Assembly (NCBI GenBank): GCA_002294185.1
Contig: DBFD01000075.1
Span: 1-51,805, forward strand
From: Paracoccus sp. UBA889
GTDB lineage: Bacteria > Pseudomonadota > Alphaproteobacteria > Rhodobacterales > Rhodobacteraceae
Direction: 5' to 3'
Length of the DNA stretch: 51,805 bases
This document shows positions 9,312 through 18,451 of the stretch, in pieces (the first letter of the stretch is position 1; every line of letters begins with the position of its first letter). Position numbers and translations under genes: made by a program. Under the pieces are notes generated by a model that had not been told where the DNA came from, made no database searches, and worked only from the letters and a program-made list of their open reading frames with translations.

Positions 9312-9773
9312 TCAACCGATCTGCGGCGGACCGAAACGCCGGATCATCCGGTCGCGGATCTGGTCGCGCGTCTGGCGATAAGCGGCCAGCCTGGCTTCGC
9401 GCCCCTCTGCCAGCCCGGTCGGATCCATGATCGGCCAGTATTCGATATCCAGATGATACAGCCGCGTCATTTCCAGCGCCAGCCTCTGGCTGGCCGGAGA
9501 CAGGGCGACGATCAGATCGAACCCGCCAAGATCGTCGCCCCAATCCTGCATCTCGTCGAAACTGCGGCTGCGATGATTGGCGATCACGACCCCGATCTCG
9601 TCGCAGACGCTGATCGCGAAGCCGTCCACATCCATCCCGCCCCTCACCCCGGCCGATTGGACATAGGCGGCGCGGCCATAGAATTTCTTCATCATCCCCT
9701 CGGCCATGGGCGAACGGACGGAATTGTGGTCGCAGCAGAACAGGATCGAATGCGGGATCTTGTCCTGCGACAT
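9312..9773 (-). CDS. Low-molecular-weight phosphotyrosine phosphatase-like protein
   Basis: This 153-aa cytoplasmic protein has the phosphatase P-loop near its start. FCCDHNSVRSPMAEG (about residues 12-26) gives the C-X5-R-S active-site loop. The late WPIMDPTGL block supplies the general-acid Asp-Pro. ArsC-type arsenate reductases share this fold, but no arsenic genes lie nearby. It is last in the murA-DUF2948-hisD-UPF0262 run, 4 bp after UPF0262. I cannot distinguish protein phosphatase from arsenate reductase activity; the former is more likely. Confidence 0.85.
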   Translation of the reverse strand: MSQDKIPHSILFCCDHNSVRSPMAEGMMKKFYGRAAYVQSAGVRGGMDVDGFAISVCDEIGVVIANHRSRSFDEMQDWGDDLGGFDLIVALSPASQRLALEMTRLYHLDIEYWPIMDPTGLAEGREARLAAYRQTRDQIRDRMIRRFGPPQIG

Positions 9774-9777
9774 CGGA

Positions 9778-10257
9778 TCAGGCCTGCGGGACCAGTGCGC
9801 AAATCAGCGTGAACAGCCGCCGCGCGGTGTCGATGTCCAGATCGGCCTTGCCCTGAAGACGTTCCTGCAAGGTCCGCGCGCCCTCGTTATGGATGCCGCG
9901 ACGAGCCATGTCGATGGCCTCGATCTGCGCCGTGGGCAGTTTCTTGACCGCGTCGAAATAGCTTTGGCAGATCTGGAAGTAATCCTTGACCACCTGCCGG
10001 AATGGTCCCAGCGACAGGTGAAATTCGGCCACCGGTCGATGATCTTCGGTGGCCAGATCGAAGACCAGCCGGCCTTCGCGGATGCACAATTGCAGCACAT
10101 AAGGGCCTTCGGGCACCGGCAAGCCGTCCCGGCCCGGCACCACGAAGCTGTTATCCTCGATCAGATCGAAGATCGCGACGCGGCGTTCCTGCTCCATCTC
10201 GGGCGTCGCGGGCGCGATGGCCGAGTCGTCGATGTCGATCCGTGTGATCCGGCTCAT
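9778..10257 (-). CDS. UPF0262 family protein
   Basis: The 159-aa sequence begins MSRITRIDIDDSAIAP and shows the conserved LQLCIREGRLVFDLAT and GPFRQVVKDYFQICQSYFDAV blocks of the alphaproteobacterial UPF0262 family. The C-terminus carries MARRGIHNEGARTLQERL. The biochemical function is unknown. Its ATG overlaps the hisD stop as ATGA, so it is translated together with HisD, and this neighbourhood is widespread in the Rhodobacteraceae. Confidence 0.92.
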   Translation of the reverse strand: MSRITRIDIDDSAIAPATPEMEQERRVAIFDLIEDNSFVVPGRDGLPVPEGPYVLQLCIREGRLVFDLATEDHRPVAEFHLSLGPFRQVVKDYFQICQSYFDAVKKLPTAQIEAIDMARRGIHNEGARTLQERLQGKADLDIDTARRLFTLICALVPQA

Positions 10258-11567
10258 GCCTCGTCCCTCTCATTCAGCAGCGCCAGCCGCGCCTCGACGG
10301 ATGCGCCATGGGCGTGCAGGCCCTCGGCGGCGGCCAGCCTGACCGCGGCCGGGCCGATTGCCGCCAGCGCGCCGGGCGTCAGCCGCGCCATCGTCGTGCG
10401 TTTCAGGAAATCCAGCACCGAAAGCCCGGACGAGAACCGGGCCGAGCGTGCGGTCGGCAGAACGTGATTCGGGCCGCTGACATAATCGCCCACCGCCTCG
10501 GGCGTATGCGCGCCAAGGAAGATCGCGCCGGCATGGATGCATCTTTCGGCCAGGGCCTCGGGTTCATCGACGCAGAGTTCCAGATGTTCCGGGGCGATGC
10601 GGTTGGACAGGTCGGCCGCCTCGCCCAGATCGCGCGCGATGATGATGGTGCCATAGTCGCGCCAGCTTGCACCCGCGATTCCCGCGCGCGGCAAGGTCGG
10701 CAGCAATCGGTCAACGGCGCCGGCAACGGCATGGGCCAGCCCCGGATCGGTCGTGATCAGGATCGATTGCGCATCCGCGTCATGTTCCGCCTGGGCCAGC
10801 AGATCCAGCGCCAGCCAGTCGGGGTTCTGCGCCCCTTCGGCGATGATCAACACTTCGGACGGGCCTGCGATCATGTCGATGCCCACACGGCCAAAGACCT
10901 GTTTCTTGGCCGCAGCGACAAAGGCATTGCCGGGGCCGGTGATCTTGTCCACCGGGCGGATCGTCCCGGTCCCATAGGCCATTGCCGCCACCGCCTGGGC
11001 GCCACCCACGCGATAAATCTCGTCCACGCCGGACAATTGCGCGGCCAGAAGGACCAGCGGATTGATGATTCCGTCCGGCGTCGGCACGCAGATCACCAGC
11101 CTTTCGACACCGGCCACCCGCGCCGGAATCGCGTTCATCAGGACCGAGGACGGATAGGCCGCCTGCCCGCCCGGCACATAAAGCCCCGCCGCCGACACCG
11201 GCGTCCAGCGCCAGCCCAGGGTCGCGCCTTCGGGATCGGTCCAGCTTGCACCCTCGGGCATCTGCCTTGCGTGATAGGCGCGGATCCGCTCGGCCGCCAG
11301 GATCAGGGCGGCCCGATCCCGGGGACCGACCTTGGCCACTTCGGCCTCGATCTCGTCGGGCGCGAACCGTATCCTGTCGGGGGTCAGTTCCAGCCGGTCG
11401 AACCGCGCCGTCAATTCGCACAGGACCGCATCACCGCGCGCGCGGACATCGGCGATGATGCCCGCCACGACCGCGTTAACATCGCCTGAATCCTCGCGCT
11501 TGGCCGACAGCATCGCGGCGAAGCGGGCGTCAAAATCGTCATCGGATGTGTTCAGCGTGACCGGCAT
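10254..11567 (-). CDS. hisD: Histidinol dehydrogenase
   Basis: Catalyses the last two steps of histidine synthesis, histidinol to histidine with two NAD+. The 437-aa protein shows VPGGQAAYPSSVLMNAIPA (about residues 118-136), the metal and substrate motif AGPSEVLIIAE, AQAEHDADAQSILIT, and APEHLELCVDEPE. The ATG at 11567 is preceded by GGGGAAG. A longer in-frame start at 11618 would add 17 residues without family support. It belongs to the murA-DUF2948-hisD-UPF0262-phosphatase run, with a 114-bp gap after DUF2948. Confidence 0.97.
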   Translation of the reverse strand: MPVTLNTSDDDFDARFAAMLSAKREDSGDVNAVVAGIIADVRARGDAVLCELTARFDRLELTPDRIRFAPDEIEAEVAKVGPRDRAALILAAERIRAYHARQMPEGASWTDPEGATLGWRWTPVSAAGLYVPGGQAAYPSSVLMNAIPARVAGVERLVICVPTPDGIINPLVLLAAQLSGVDEIYRVGGAQAVAAMAYGTGTIRPVDKITGPGNAFVAAAKKQVFGRVGIDMIAGPSEVLIIAEGAQNPDWLALDLLAQAEHDADAQSILITTDPGLAHAVAGAVDRLLPTLPRAGIAGASWRDYGTIIIARDLGEAADLSNRIAPEHLELCVDEPEALAERCIHAGAIFLGAHTPEAVGDYVSGPNHVLPTARSARFSSGLSVLDFLKRTTMARLTPGALAAIGPAAVRLAAAEGLHAHGASVEARLALLNERDEA

Positions 11568-11681
11568 CGTCTTCCCCTGCAATCGCGCCTTGTTAGCGAC
11601 AAGCCGGGGTTGCCTCAAGCCGCGGCCGGCGCCGATCCCTGATACCGGCGCGAAAGCGGCGCCCCGGCGCCGTCATGCGCC

Positions 11682-12158
11682 TCAATCCGGATGCGAGGGC
11701 GCCTTGCCGGACACGGCCCGATAGGGTCGGGTCACGTCGCGCAGATCCAGATTGATGCATTCCACCTCGGCGGCCAGCGTGCCATCGCCCGAAAATTCCA
11801 GCAGCAGCCGCCCGCAGCCGTCCACCCCGGCCTGCCAGCCGATCGTCAGCAATTCCAGAACCGTGTCGGCGTCACGGGTGATCCCGTCGCTTTCCAGCGA
11901 GATCACGTCACCGATGGTCAGCAGGGCCTGCACCCGTTCGAAATCGCGTCCCTCGGCGCGGGCCTTGTCCGCATCCTCCCATCGGAAGCGGTTCACCAGC
12001 AGCGCCAGACGCCGCGCCCTGGGGTCATGGATGATCTCGGACGCGGGCAGGATCGCATCCTGCACCAGCGCCGACAGGATCTTCAGATCGGCCTCGTCCT
12101 CGGCCCGCAGGGCCAGCGGTCGGGGATCTCCGTCAGCGAAACGCGCATCCTGGGCCAT
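11682..12158 (-). CDS. DUF2948 family protein
   Basis: The 158-aa protein starts MAQDARFADGDPRPLALRAED and contains DLKILSALVQDAILPASEI near residue 25, then LLVNRFRWED and VECINLDLRDVTRPYRA. This matches the DUF2948 family, seen in alphaproteobacteria between murA and hisD. It has no signal peptide or membrane segment, so it is cytoplasmic. The gene lies 3 bp after the murA stop. Function unknown. Confidence 0.9.
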   Translation of the reverse strand: MAQDARFADGDPRPLALRAEDEADLKILSALVQDAILPASEIIHDPRARRLALLVNRFRWEDADKARAEGRDFERVQALLTIGDVISLESDGITRDADTVLELLTIGWQAGVDGCGRLLLEFSGDGTLAAEVECINLDLRDVTRPYRAVSGKAPSHPD

Positions 12159-12161
12159 GTC

Positions 12162-13433
12162 CTATTCCTCCTTCACCCTCTCGATATGCGCACCGACGCC
12201 GCGCAGCTTGCGCACCACATGTTCATAGCCGCGATCCAGATGATAGACCCGACGCAGAATGGTCTGCCCCTCGGCCGCCATTCCAGCCAGGATCAGGCTG
12301 ACAGAGGCGCGCAGATCGGTCGCCATGACCGGCGCGCCGCGCAGCGCCTCGACCCCGGTGACGGTGGCATGACCGCCATGCACGTCGATCCGCGCACCCA
12401 TCCGGGTCAGTTCCGGCGCGTGCATGAAACGGTTCTCGAAAATCGTCTCTTCCAGCACGCTGCGACCGTCGGCCAGACACATCAGCGCCATGAACTGGGC
12501 CTGAAGATCGGTCGGAAAGCCCGGAAACGGCGCCGTGGTCACATCGACGGCCCGAACCCGGCCATTGCGCCGCGCGACCTTCAGCCCGCGCGGCGTTTCC
12601 TCGACGCTGATACCCGCTTCGTCCAGCTTCTCGCAGAACGCCGCCAGCAGGTCGATCCGACCGCCGAGGCATTCGACCTCGCCGCCGCAGATCGCCGGGG
12701 CCAGCATGTAGGTGCCCAGTTCGATCCGGTCGGTGACGACAGGATGGGTCGCACCGTGCAGCGAATCGACCCCTTCGATGGTGATCGTGTCGCTGCCCTC
12801 GCCCTCGATCTGTGCGCCCATCGCCCGCAGGCACCGTGCCAGATCGACGATCTCGGGCTCGCGCGCGGCATTCTTCAGGATCGTGGTGCCGCGGGCCAGG
12901 GTCGCGGCCATCAGCGCATTCTCGGTCGCGCCGACCGAAACCAGCGGGAAATCGACCACGGCGCCCCGAAGTCCTCCTGCCGGCGCGGTGGCGTGAACAT
13001 ATCCGTCGCGCAGATCCAGATCGGCCCCCATCGCCTCAAGCGCCTTGAGATGCAGATCGACCGGACGCGCGCCGATGGCGCAGCCGCCGGGCAACGAGAC
13101 CTCGGCCTGGCCGAACCGCGCCAAGAGCGGACCCAGCACCAGGATCGAGGCCCGCATCCTGCGCACGATCTCGTAATCGGCGCGGTGGCTGGTCAGATCG
13201 TGGCTGGACATGGCCAGCACCTGCCCGTCCTGAAGGCCGCTCACTTCGGCCCCCAGGCTTTGCAGCAGGGCCGTCATGGTGCGGATATCCGACAGTCGCG
13301 GTGCATTGGTCAGCGTCAGCGGCTGATCCGAAAGCAGCGTCGCCGGCATCAGCGCAAGGCAGGCATTCTTCGCGCCCGCGATGGGAATTTCGCCCCTCAG
13401 CGGCCCGTTTCCCTGAACGATGATCTGGTCCAT
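12162..13433 (-). CDS. murA: UDP-N-acetylglucosamine 1-carboxyvinyltransferase
   Basis: Transfers enolpyruvate from PEP to UDP-GlcNAc, the first committed step of peptidoglycan synthesis. The 423-aa protein shows the substrate lysine block [15 protein letters not shown] (about residues 19-33). The fosfomycin-sensitive active-site cysteine lies in [24 protein letters not shown] near residue 115. The ATG directly follows the stop of the 56-aa upstream gene (TAG-ATG, no gap). Length and fold repeats are normal for the family. Confidence 0.97.
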   Translation of the reverse strand: MDQIIVQGNGPLRGEIPIAGAKNACLALMPATLLSDQPLTLTNAPRLSDIRTMTALLQSLGAEVSGLQDGQVLAMSSHDLTSHRADYEIVRRMRASILVLGPLLARFGQAEVSLPGGCAIGARPVDLHLKALEAMGADLDLRDGYVHATAPAGGLRGAVVDFPLVSVGATENALMAATLARGTTILKNAAREPEIVDLARCLRAMGAQIEGEGSDTITIEGVDSLHGATHPVVTDRIELGTYMLAPAICGGEVECLGGRIDLLAAFCEKLDEAGISVEETPRGLKVARRNGRVRAVDVTTAPFPGFPTDLQAQFMALMCLADGRSVLEETIFENRFMHAPELTRMGARIDVHGGHATVTGVEALRGAPVMATDLRASVSLILAGMAAEGQTILRRVYHLDRGYEHVVRKLRGVGAHIERVKEE

Positions 13434-13604
13434 CTAGCTGTCGTCCCCGCCCGTCTCGCTGGCTTCATCCTCATCCGGGTCGGGGGCCGAGGCCTCGCGC
13501 GCGCGCGCCTGCGCCTTGCGCCGTTGCAGGTTGGCCCGCAACGCGGCGCGAAGCCTGTCCGCGCGCGTCTCGGGTTCCTGTCTGTTTCTGTCCCGTCCGG
13601 TCAT
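13434..13604 (-). CDS. Small charged hypothetical protein upstream of murA
   Basis: This 56-aa protein begins MTGRDRNRQEPETRADRLRAAL. The first two thirds are Arg-rich and helical (ALRANLQRRKAQARAREA); the tail is acidic (DPDEDEASETGGDDS). The ATG at 13604 has AGGAAG just upstream. Its stop abuts the murA start, indicating translational coupling. The open frame extends upstream through the tRNA on the opposite strand, but that extension reads as antisense tRNA and is not coding. Rhodobacteraceae carry similar small proteins before murA; function unknown. Confidence 0.75.
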   Translation of the reverse strand: MTGRDRNRQEPETRADRLRAALRANLQRRKAQARAREASAPDPDEDEASETGGDDS

Positions 13605-13695
13605 GCTTCCTGTTATCGCCCGCGCCGGCCGCCGTCCAGTTGCCGCGGCAAGCCAGGCAGCGGCAGGCATTTCCCGATAATTCGCCCGATCCCCC

Positions 13696-13722
13696 TTGCG
13701 CGGCGGCACAGCTTTGTCTAAA
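13696..13722 (+). promoter_or_regulatory. Possible tRNA-Thr promoter
   Basis: TTGCGC (13696-13701) and TCTAAA (13717-13722) lie 14-20 nt ahead of the mature tRNA-Thr. The spacer is 15 bp, shorter than ideal, and the -10 match is moderate. Confidence 0.35.
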
Positions 13723-13735
13723 CGCCGCCCACGGC

Positions 13736-13810
<75 letters not shown>

Positions 13811-14207
13811 TTTCACACCTATGGCTGAAAAAAATGATCTAAGCCCTTGAAAGACAGGGTCATTTCTATTGCGTCATACACATCTTCCGGCGTGAATGTC
13901 AGAGGATCGGAAAAAGCCAGTCTCAGCACTGTTTGGCGAACCGTTTAGCTCCCATTCCCGTAAATATCCCCGCGCCTCGAGAGGAATCGCACGGAGAGTT
14001 CAATACACTCTTCAAATTTGCCTGCGTTTGGCAGCGGCTCAGCGGCCTCCTCGACCAGAGCATGGGAACGCCTGAACTACACTTTCGGCTTCGCCGAACA
14101 CCCGCCATCCGTCGCTTGAAGCGGTCTGGCGGCCGCTGGAGGGGCAGTTCGTCGCCCCCTTCGGCCCGTTTTGGAGCGGATCTGGCGATTTTGGACGGAC
14201 TCGTCCC
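13811..14207. other. Accessory intergenic stretch after tRNA-Thr
   Basis: About 400 bp with no supported gene and lower GC than the neighbours just after the tRNA. Short ORFs on both strands lack ribosome sites and family features. An exact 11-bp copy of part of the tRNA T arm (GAGAGTTCAAT, 13783-13793) recurs at 13994-14004, which could be a worn attachment-site scar or chance. Confidence 0.4.
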
Positions 14208-14772
14208 TCATGCACCCAGCCTCCGTCGCGCCAGGAACAGGTTGCCGAGCGCGAACAGCGTGAGCAGTTGGGCGGGGTTCTTGGCGAGGCCGCGGTATCG
14301 GGTCTTCGCGCCGCCGAACTGGCGCTTGATCACCCGGAAGGAATGCTCGGCCCTGGCGCGCACCTTGGCGATGATCCGGTCAATCCGCGCATCGACGGGA
14401 TGCAATTGGTCCCCTTGGGAGCCCTGCGCATCACGCCCCAGAGCTTGCCTGGCCCCTTGAACTCGGCCTCGCGCTCGGCGCTGACATATCCCTTGTCGGT
14501 CCAGACCGAGCCTTCCTCCCCATGCAGCAGTTCGTCCCAGACCTGGCTGTCGTGCAGCCTGGCGGTCGAGGTCTCGAGGCTGTGCGTCACGCCCCTGTAG
14601 GCATCGATGCCGATGTGCGCCTTCATGCCGAAATACCAGTCGTTGCCCTTTTTCGTGGACAACATCTGGGGGTCACGGGCGCCCGACTTGGTCGAGGACG
14701 GCGCATCTATGATCCTTGCATCCACCAGCGTCCCCGAGCGCAAGCCGATACCCTTGTCCGCAAGGTGGACAG
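14208..14772 (-). pseudogene. IS5-family transposase remnant (truncated, frameshifted)
   Basis: The minus strand encodes the C-terminal two thirds of an IS5-group DDE transposase. RSGTLVDARIIDAPSSTK holds the first Asp, WYFGMKAHIGIDAYRG follows, SVWTDKGYVSAEREAEF holds the second Asp, and RARAEHSFRVIKRQFGG holds the Glu. The frame changes near 14400 (from GTNCIP to VDARIDRII), so a one-base indel has split the gene. The N-terminal part is missing: upstream of about 14772 the frame runs into a stop and unrelated DNA. No terminal repeats were recognised. It is inactive. Confidence 0.85.
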
Positions 14773-14945
14773 CGTCACCTACGGCCGCGCGGCTGGCGCT
14801 ACGCCATCACCGGCGACACAGCCTTTGCGGCTGTATCCATCATGCGCTTCAGCGGGGAGAAGGCGCGCTTCGCCAAGGGCTCCAGCCCTAGCTTCATCAT
14901 GCGATAGTTTGTTCGGTCATGATGCAACTCGCGTAGAACCGCAGC

Positions 14946-15122
14946 ATGTCGGTCGCGCGCCGCCCGAATATCGACCCGGAGCGTCTGGCGGTCCTTTGGC
15001 TGGGCTTCGACCAGGGCATGACGCTGTTCACGATCACGCTGAAGCGGCCAGATGACTTCCATCTGGCTTTGCTTTTCAAGCGAAGTGCGTTTGACGGTCA
15101 CGCGGTCCGGAAGGCCGCATAA
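14946..15122 (+). CDS. Short hypothetical ORF in the IS scar
   Basis: A 58-aa plus-strand ORF beginning MSVARRPNIDPERLAVLWLG and ending in KRSAFDGHAVRKAA reads like a real protein fragment (balanced composition, hydrophobic core FDQGMTLFTITL). It has no clear ribosome site and I recognise no family. It may be a leftover of a larger gene broken by the mobile-element activity next door, since flanking sequence has no coding character. An overlapping 135-aa minus-strand frame (14799-15206) looks like its shadow. Confidence 0.3.
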   Translation: MSVARRPNIDPERLAVLWLGFDQGMTLFTITLKRPDDFHLALLFKRSAFDGHAVRKAA

Positions 15123-15306
15123 GCCTTTGCGCAATTGTGCCGATCTTGCCGCTGCTTCGGAAACGGCTCGCTCTTTCTGCCTGAGGACCGGAATGCGAAT
15201 CGGCATGGCGCGACCATTCCGCCCCTCGAAGGGTCCCGGATCCGGCGACGGTCAGCGTGCCGCGACACCACCGAGGAAGCCTTGCCTGCCGGACCAGCCG
15301 ATCCGA

Positions 15307-16053
15307 TCAGAACCCGAACGAGAATTTGCGCACGATGCCCAGTCGCAGGGCGGGCTGGTAATCATCCTGCACGATGGGCGAATCCGCCGCATCGCCAATC
15401 AGCTTGCCATATTCAACCTCGCCCAGGATGGCGGTCTTGTCGTTGATCGCGTAGCGCGCGCGAAACTTGATCGCGGCGGAATTGAATCCGCCGCCGGGGC
15501 TGTATGTCGAATAGCCGCTGGCGATCGCCTCGGAGGGCGAGACGCCGAAATAGGTGCCGTTGTAGTCGTCGTTTCCGTAGCCAAGCTCCAGCCCCGACCA
15601 CAACGTCACGCGGTCGCTGAGATCGGTCCGGTAGGTCGCGCCGACCTCGCCCGTCAAGCCCTCGTTGCCGCCAAAGCCCCGCCGCAGCGTTCCATAGGCG
15701 GTGACAGGCCCGGCACCATAGCTGACCTTGGCCCCAACCTCATAGGAACGGTCGATCTTGTCCAGCCCGGCCAGCGCCGCATCGTCGGAAGGATCGCGCG
15801 GGCCGACCAGACCCAGCGACGGCGCGATCGAAAAGCCCTGCTTCTCGCCGCCGGCGCCGCCCAGCCGCGCGTTCTGCCAGATTACCCAGGGCGAGACCTC
15901 GGCATCCTCTGCGCCCGGATAGGTCGGCTTGCCCTGCACCCCCAGCCCCAGTTCGACCGAGAAGTCGCGCCCGCCGGTCGCGCCGAAATCCTGCGCCAGC
16001 GCCGGCGCGGCCAAGGGTGCTGCAAAGAGCGCGGCAAGCAGAAGCTTTTTCAT
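15307..16053 (-). CDS. MipA/OmpV family outer-membrane protein
   Basis: The 248-aa protein has a Sec signal peptide MKKLLLAALFAAPLAAPALA with cleavage expected before QDFGATGG. A beta-barrel of alternating strands follows (VELGLGVQGKPTYPGAEDAEVS, VSYGAGPVTAYGTLRRGFGG) and the chain ends VRKFSFGF, with the terminal Phe typical of outer-membrane proteins. OmpV/MipA members act as outer-membrane barrels, some as scaffolds for murein enzymes. The ATG at 16053 is chosen because the signal peptide starts there; the ribosome site is weak. The gene is monocistronic. Confidence 0.85.
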   Translation of the reverse strand: MKKLLLAALFAAPLAAPALAQDFGATGGRDFSVELGLGVQGKPTYPGAEDAEVSPWVIWQNARLGGAGGEKQGFSIAPSLGLVGPRDPSDDAALAGLDKIDRSYEVGAKVSYGAGPVTAYGTLRRGFGGNEGLTGEVGATYRTDLSDRVTLWSGLELGYGNDDYNGTYFGVSPSEAIASGYSTYSPGGGFNSAAIKFRARYAINDKTAILGEVEYGKLIGDAADSPIVQDDYQPALRLGIVRKFSFGF

Positions 16054-16175
16054 CAAGCAAAATCCGTCGGCATGACTATCTGAACTCTCTTTACGGGCGA
16101 ATCGGGCCGTCGCACAAGCCGGTGCCTCACAATCCGCGCGGATGGCCGCGACGCGCGCGCATCCTGGCAACAGAA

Positions 16176-18026
16176 TCAACCGGTTTCGGCGGCTTCCAGG
16201 TTTTCCAGCGCGGTCAGCCACAGTGTTTCGGCCCGCGCCATGGCCTGCGTCGCCTCATCGCGTTTCAGGGACCATTTCCGCGCTTCGTGCGGATCGTTGT
16301 AAAGTGACGGGTCGGCCAGTTTCACATCCAGCTTTTCCAGCATCTCGGTCAGCTTCTGCACCCTTTCCTCGGCCCGCCGGACCTGGGACCGCAGCGACAG
16401 CAATTCATCGCGCGGCGCGCGCCTGGGGGCGGGTTTCGACGTCTCGGCCTTCGGCTTGGGGTCGTCATCGCCCGACAGCAGGAAACGGCGATAATCGTCC
16501 AGATCACCCTCGTAGGCCGTTACCGCGCCCTCGTTGACCAACCACAGCCGGTCTGCGACCAACCCCAGCAGGTGCATGTCGTGGCTGACCAGCACCACCG
16601 CGCCGGTATAATCGTTCAGCGCCTCGGACAGCGCCTCGCGGCTTTCGATGTCGAGATGGTTGGTAGGTTCATCCAGGACCAGAAGATGCGGCGCGTCGAT
16701 GGTCGCAATCAGCAGCGACAGCCGCGCCTTCTGGCCGCCCGACAATTGCCCGACGCGGGTTTCCGCCTGCGCCTCCATCAACCCGAATCCCGCGAGCCGG
16801 GCGCGCAGCCGGGCCGGAGCCTCGTCCGGGCGCAGGCGGCGCACATGGTCGATGGGGGTTTCGTCCAGGTAAAGCTCATCGACCTGATGCTGGGCGAAAT
16901 AGCCCACGCGCAGCTTGCCCGATCGGATCAGCTTGCCCGCCATCACGTCCAGCCTTTCGGCCAGCAGCTTCGACAGGGTCGATTTGCCCTGCCCGTTCCG
17001 GCCCAGAAGCGCGATCCGGTCGTCCTGGTCGATGCGCAGGTTCAGCTGCCGCAGCACCGCGCGATCGCCATAGCCCACGGCGACATTCTCCATCGCCACG
17101 ATGGGCGGCGACAGATCCTCGGGCTGGGGAAAGCCGAAACGATGGAACCTGGCCTCTTCCGGCGCCGTGATGGGCTGCATCTTCTCCAGCATCTTGACCC
17201 GTGCCTGCGCCTGCCGCGCCTTGCTGGCCTTGGCGCGAAAGCGGTCCACGAAGCTTTGCAGATGCGCGCGCCGGGCGTGCTGTTTCTTTGCCTCGGCCGC
17301 CTGAAGCGCCCGCTTCTCGGCCCGAAGCCGGGCGAAATCGTCATAGCCGCCCGTGTAAAGCGTCAGCTTGCGCTGTTCGAGATGCAGGATATGGCCCACG
17401 GCGCGGTTCAACAGGTCGCGGTCGTGGCTGATAATGATGACGGTATGGGGATAGCGGGCCAGATAGGTCTCCAGCCACAACGCGCCTTCCAGGTCCAGAT
17501 AGTTCGTCGGCTCGTCGAGAAGCAGCAGGTCGGGCCGCGCGAACAGCACCCCGGCCAGGGCCACGCGCATCCGCCAGCCACCCGAGAAATCGCTGGTCGG
17601 GCGGGCCTGATCGGCGGGCGAAAAGCCCAGCCCAACCAGAATCGAGGCCGCCCTAGCCTCGGCCGACCATGCGTCGATATCGGTCAGCCGGGTCTGGATC
17701 TCGGCGATGCGATGGGCGTCGGTGGCGCGGTCTGCCTCGGCCAGCAGGGCAGACCGTTCGCGATCTTCGGCCAGGACGGTTTGCAGCACCGGCAGCGCGG
17801 TTCCCGGCGCCTCCTGCGCCACACCGCCGATCCGGGCACGGCTGGGCAGCGCGATCTCACCCCCGTCCGGTGCGATCTCGCCGCGCAGCAGCCGGAACAG
17901 CGTGGTCTTGCCGGCGCCATTGGGGCCGACAAGGCCGACCTTGTGGCCTTCGGGAATGGTGGCCGAGGCCGCCTCGAAAAGCGGCCGGCCCTGAATGGAA
18001 TAGAAGATGTCATCGATGCGCAGCAT
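16176..18026 (-). CDS. ABC-F family ATP-binding protein
   Basis: The 616-aa soluble protein has two ABC domains and no membrane segments. Domain 1 carries the Walker A GLVGPNGAGKTTLF (about residue 30), a degenerate signature FSGGWRMR and LLLDEPTNYLDL. Domain 2 carries LLGRNGQGKSTLS, the signature LSGGQKARLSLL and LVLDEPTNHLDIE. The inter-domain linker is rich in Lys/Arg/Ala, and a charged coiled-coil C-terminal tail (RSQVRRAEERVQKLTEMLEKL) resembles Uup. Family members act on ribosomes. The start at 18026 (MLRIDDIFYSI) is the family start; the longer frame has no support. Confidence 0.9.
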   Translation of the reverse strand: MLRIDDIFYSIQGRPLFEAASATIPEGHKVGLVGPNGAGKTTLFRLLRGEIAPDGGEIALPSRARIGGVAQEAPGTALPVLQTVLAEDRERSALLAEADRATDAHRIAEIQTRLTDIDAWSAEARAASILVGLGFSPADQARPTSDFSGGWRMRVALAGVLFARPDLLLLDEPTNYLDLEGALWLETYLARYPHTVIIISHDRDLLNRAVGHILHLEQRKLTLYTGGYDDFARLRAEKRALQAAEAKKQHARRAHLQSFVDRFRAKASKARQAQARVKMLEKMQPITAPEEARFHRFGFPQPEDLSPPIVAMENVAVGYGDRAVLRQLNLRIDQDDRIALLGRNGQGKSTLSKLLAERLDVMAGKLIRSGKLRVGYFAQHQVDELYLDETPIDHVRRLRPDEAPARLRARLAGFGLMEAQAETRVGQLSGGQKARLSLLIATIDAPHLLVLDEPTNHLDIESREALSEALNDYTGAVVLVSHDMHLLGLVADRLWLVNEGAVTAYEGDLDDYRRFLLSGDDDPKPKAETSKPAPRRAPRDELLSLRSQVRRAEERVQKLTEMLEKLDVKLADPSLYNDPHEARKWSLKRDEATQAMARAETLWLTALENLEAAETG

Positions 18027-18391
18027 CCGCGCGACATGGCGCAAGGCAAGCGGGTCGTCAATGCCTGGTGGGGTGGCCATGCGCCCACGCTCATGCGTCG
18101 GACCGGCGAAGCCCGCGATCGGACCGATCGCCGTCAGACCGGACATGAAACCGCCCCGCGCAAGACGACGCTGCCTTGCAGATGCGCGGCGGCCATTCAG
18201 GTTCGCTCACGGCCCTCGGCCAAAGGGCTGGCGCCGGGGCAGAGGGCGGAATGTTCAAATCACCGTGGGATATCCGCATCGACCGGATCCAGGACTGGCG
18301 CACGGCAGAATCGCCATCCAGGCCGCAGGCGGCCAATCGGTCACAACCGCGCCAACTCCAGCCCGGGTGCGCCCTCGTTCTCCGTGAGCAA
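18027..18391. other. Upstream region of the ABC-F gene
   Basis: This non-coding stretch holds the upstream region of the ABC-F gene. Several overlapping reading frames occur, but none has a ribosome site or family features. I see no tRNA or recognisable RNA motif. Confidence 0.4.
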
Positions 18392-18425
18392 ATACCCCGG
18401 GGGGCGCGGGGGGCTGGCCCCCCGC
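18392..18425 (-). terminator. Terminator-like hairpin after adenosine kinase
   Basis: GCGGGGGG (18406-18413), CTGG, CCCCCCGC (18418-18425) forms an 8-bp hairpin about 26 bp after the adenosine kinase stop. On the minus strand it is followed by GCCCCCCGGGGTATTTG, a short T-containing tail. Confidence 0.6.
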
Positions 18426-18451
18426 CGTCGCGGGACGCAGGAAATCCTGCC

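Noticed and set aside
9312-9773. Arsenate reductase call for the small phosphatase gene
   Set aside because: The fold is shared, but there are no arsenic resistance genes nearby and the gene sits in a housekeeping run, so a general phosphatase call is safer.
14799-15206. 135-aa minus-strand ORF in the IS scar
   Set aside because: No family resemblance or ribosome site; it looks like the shadow of a shorter plus-strand reading frame with more protein-like composition.
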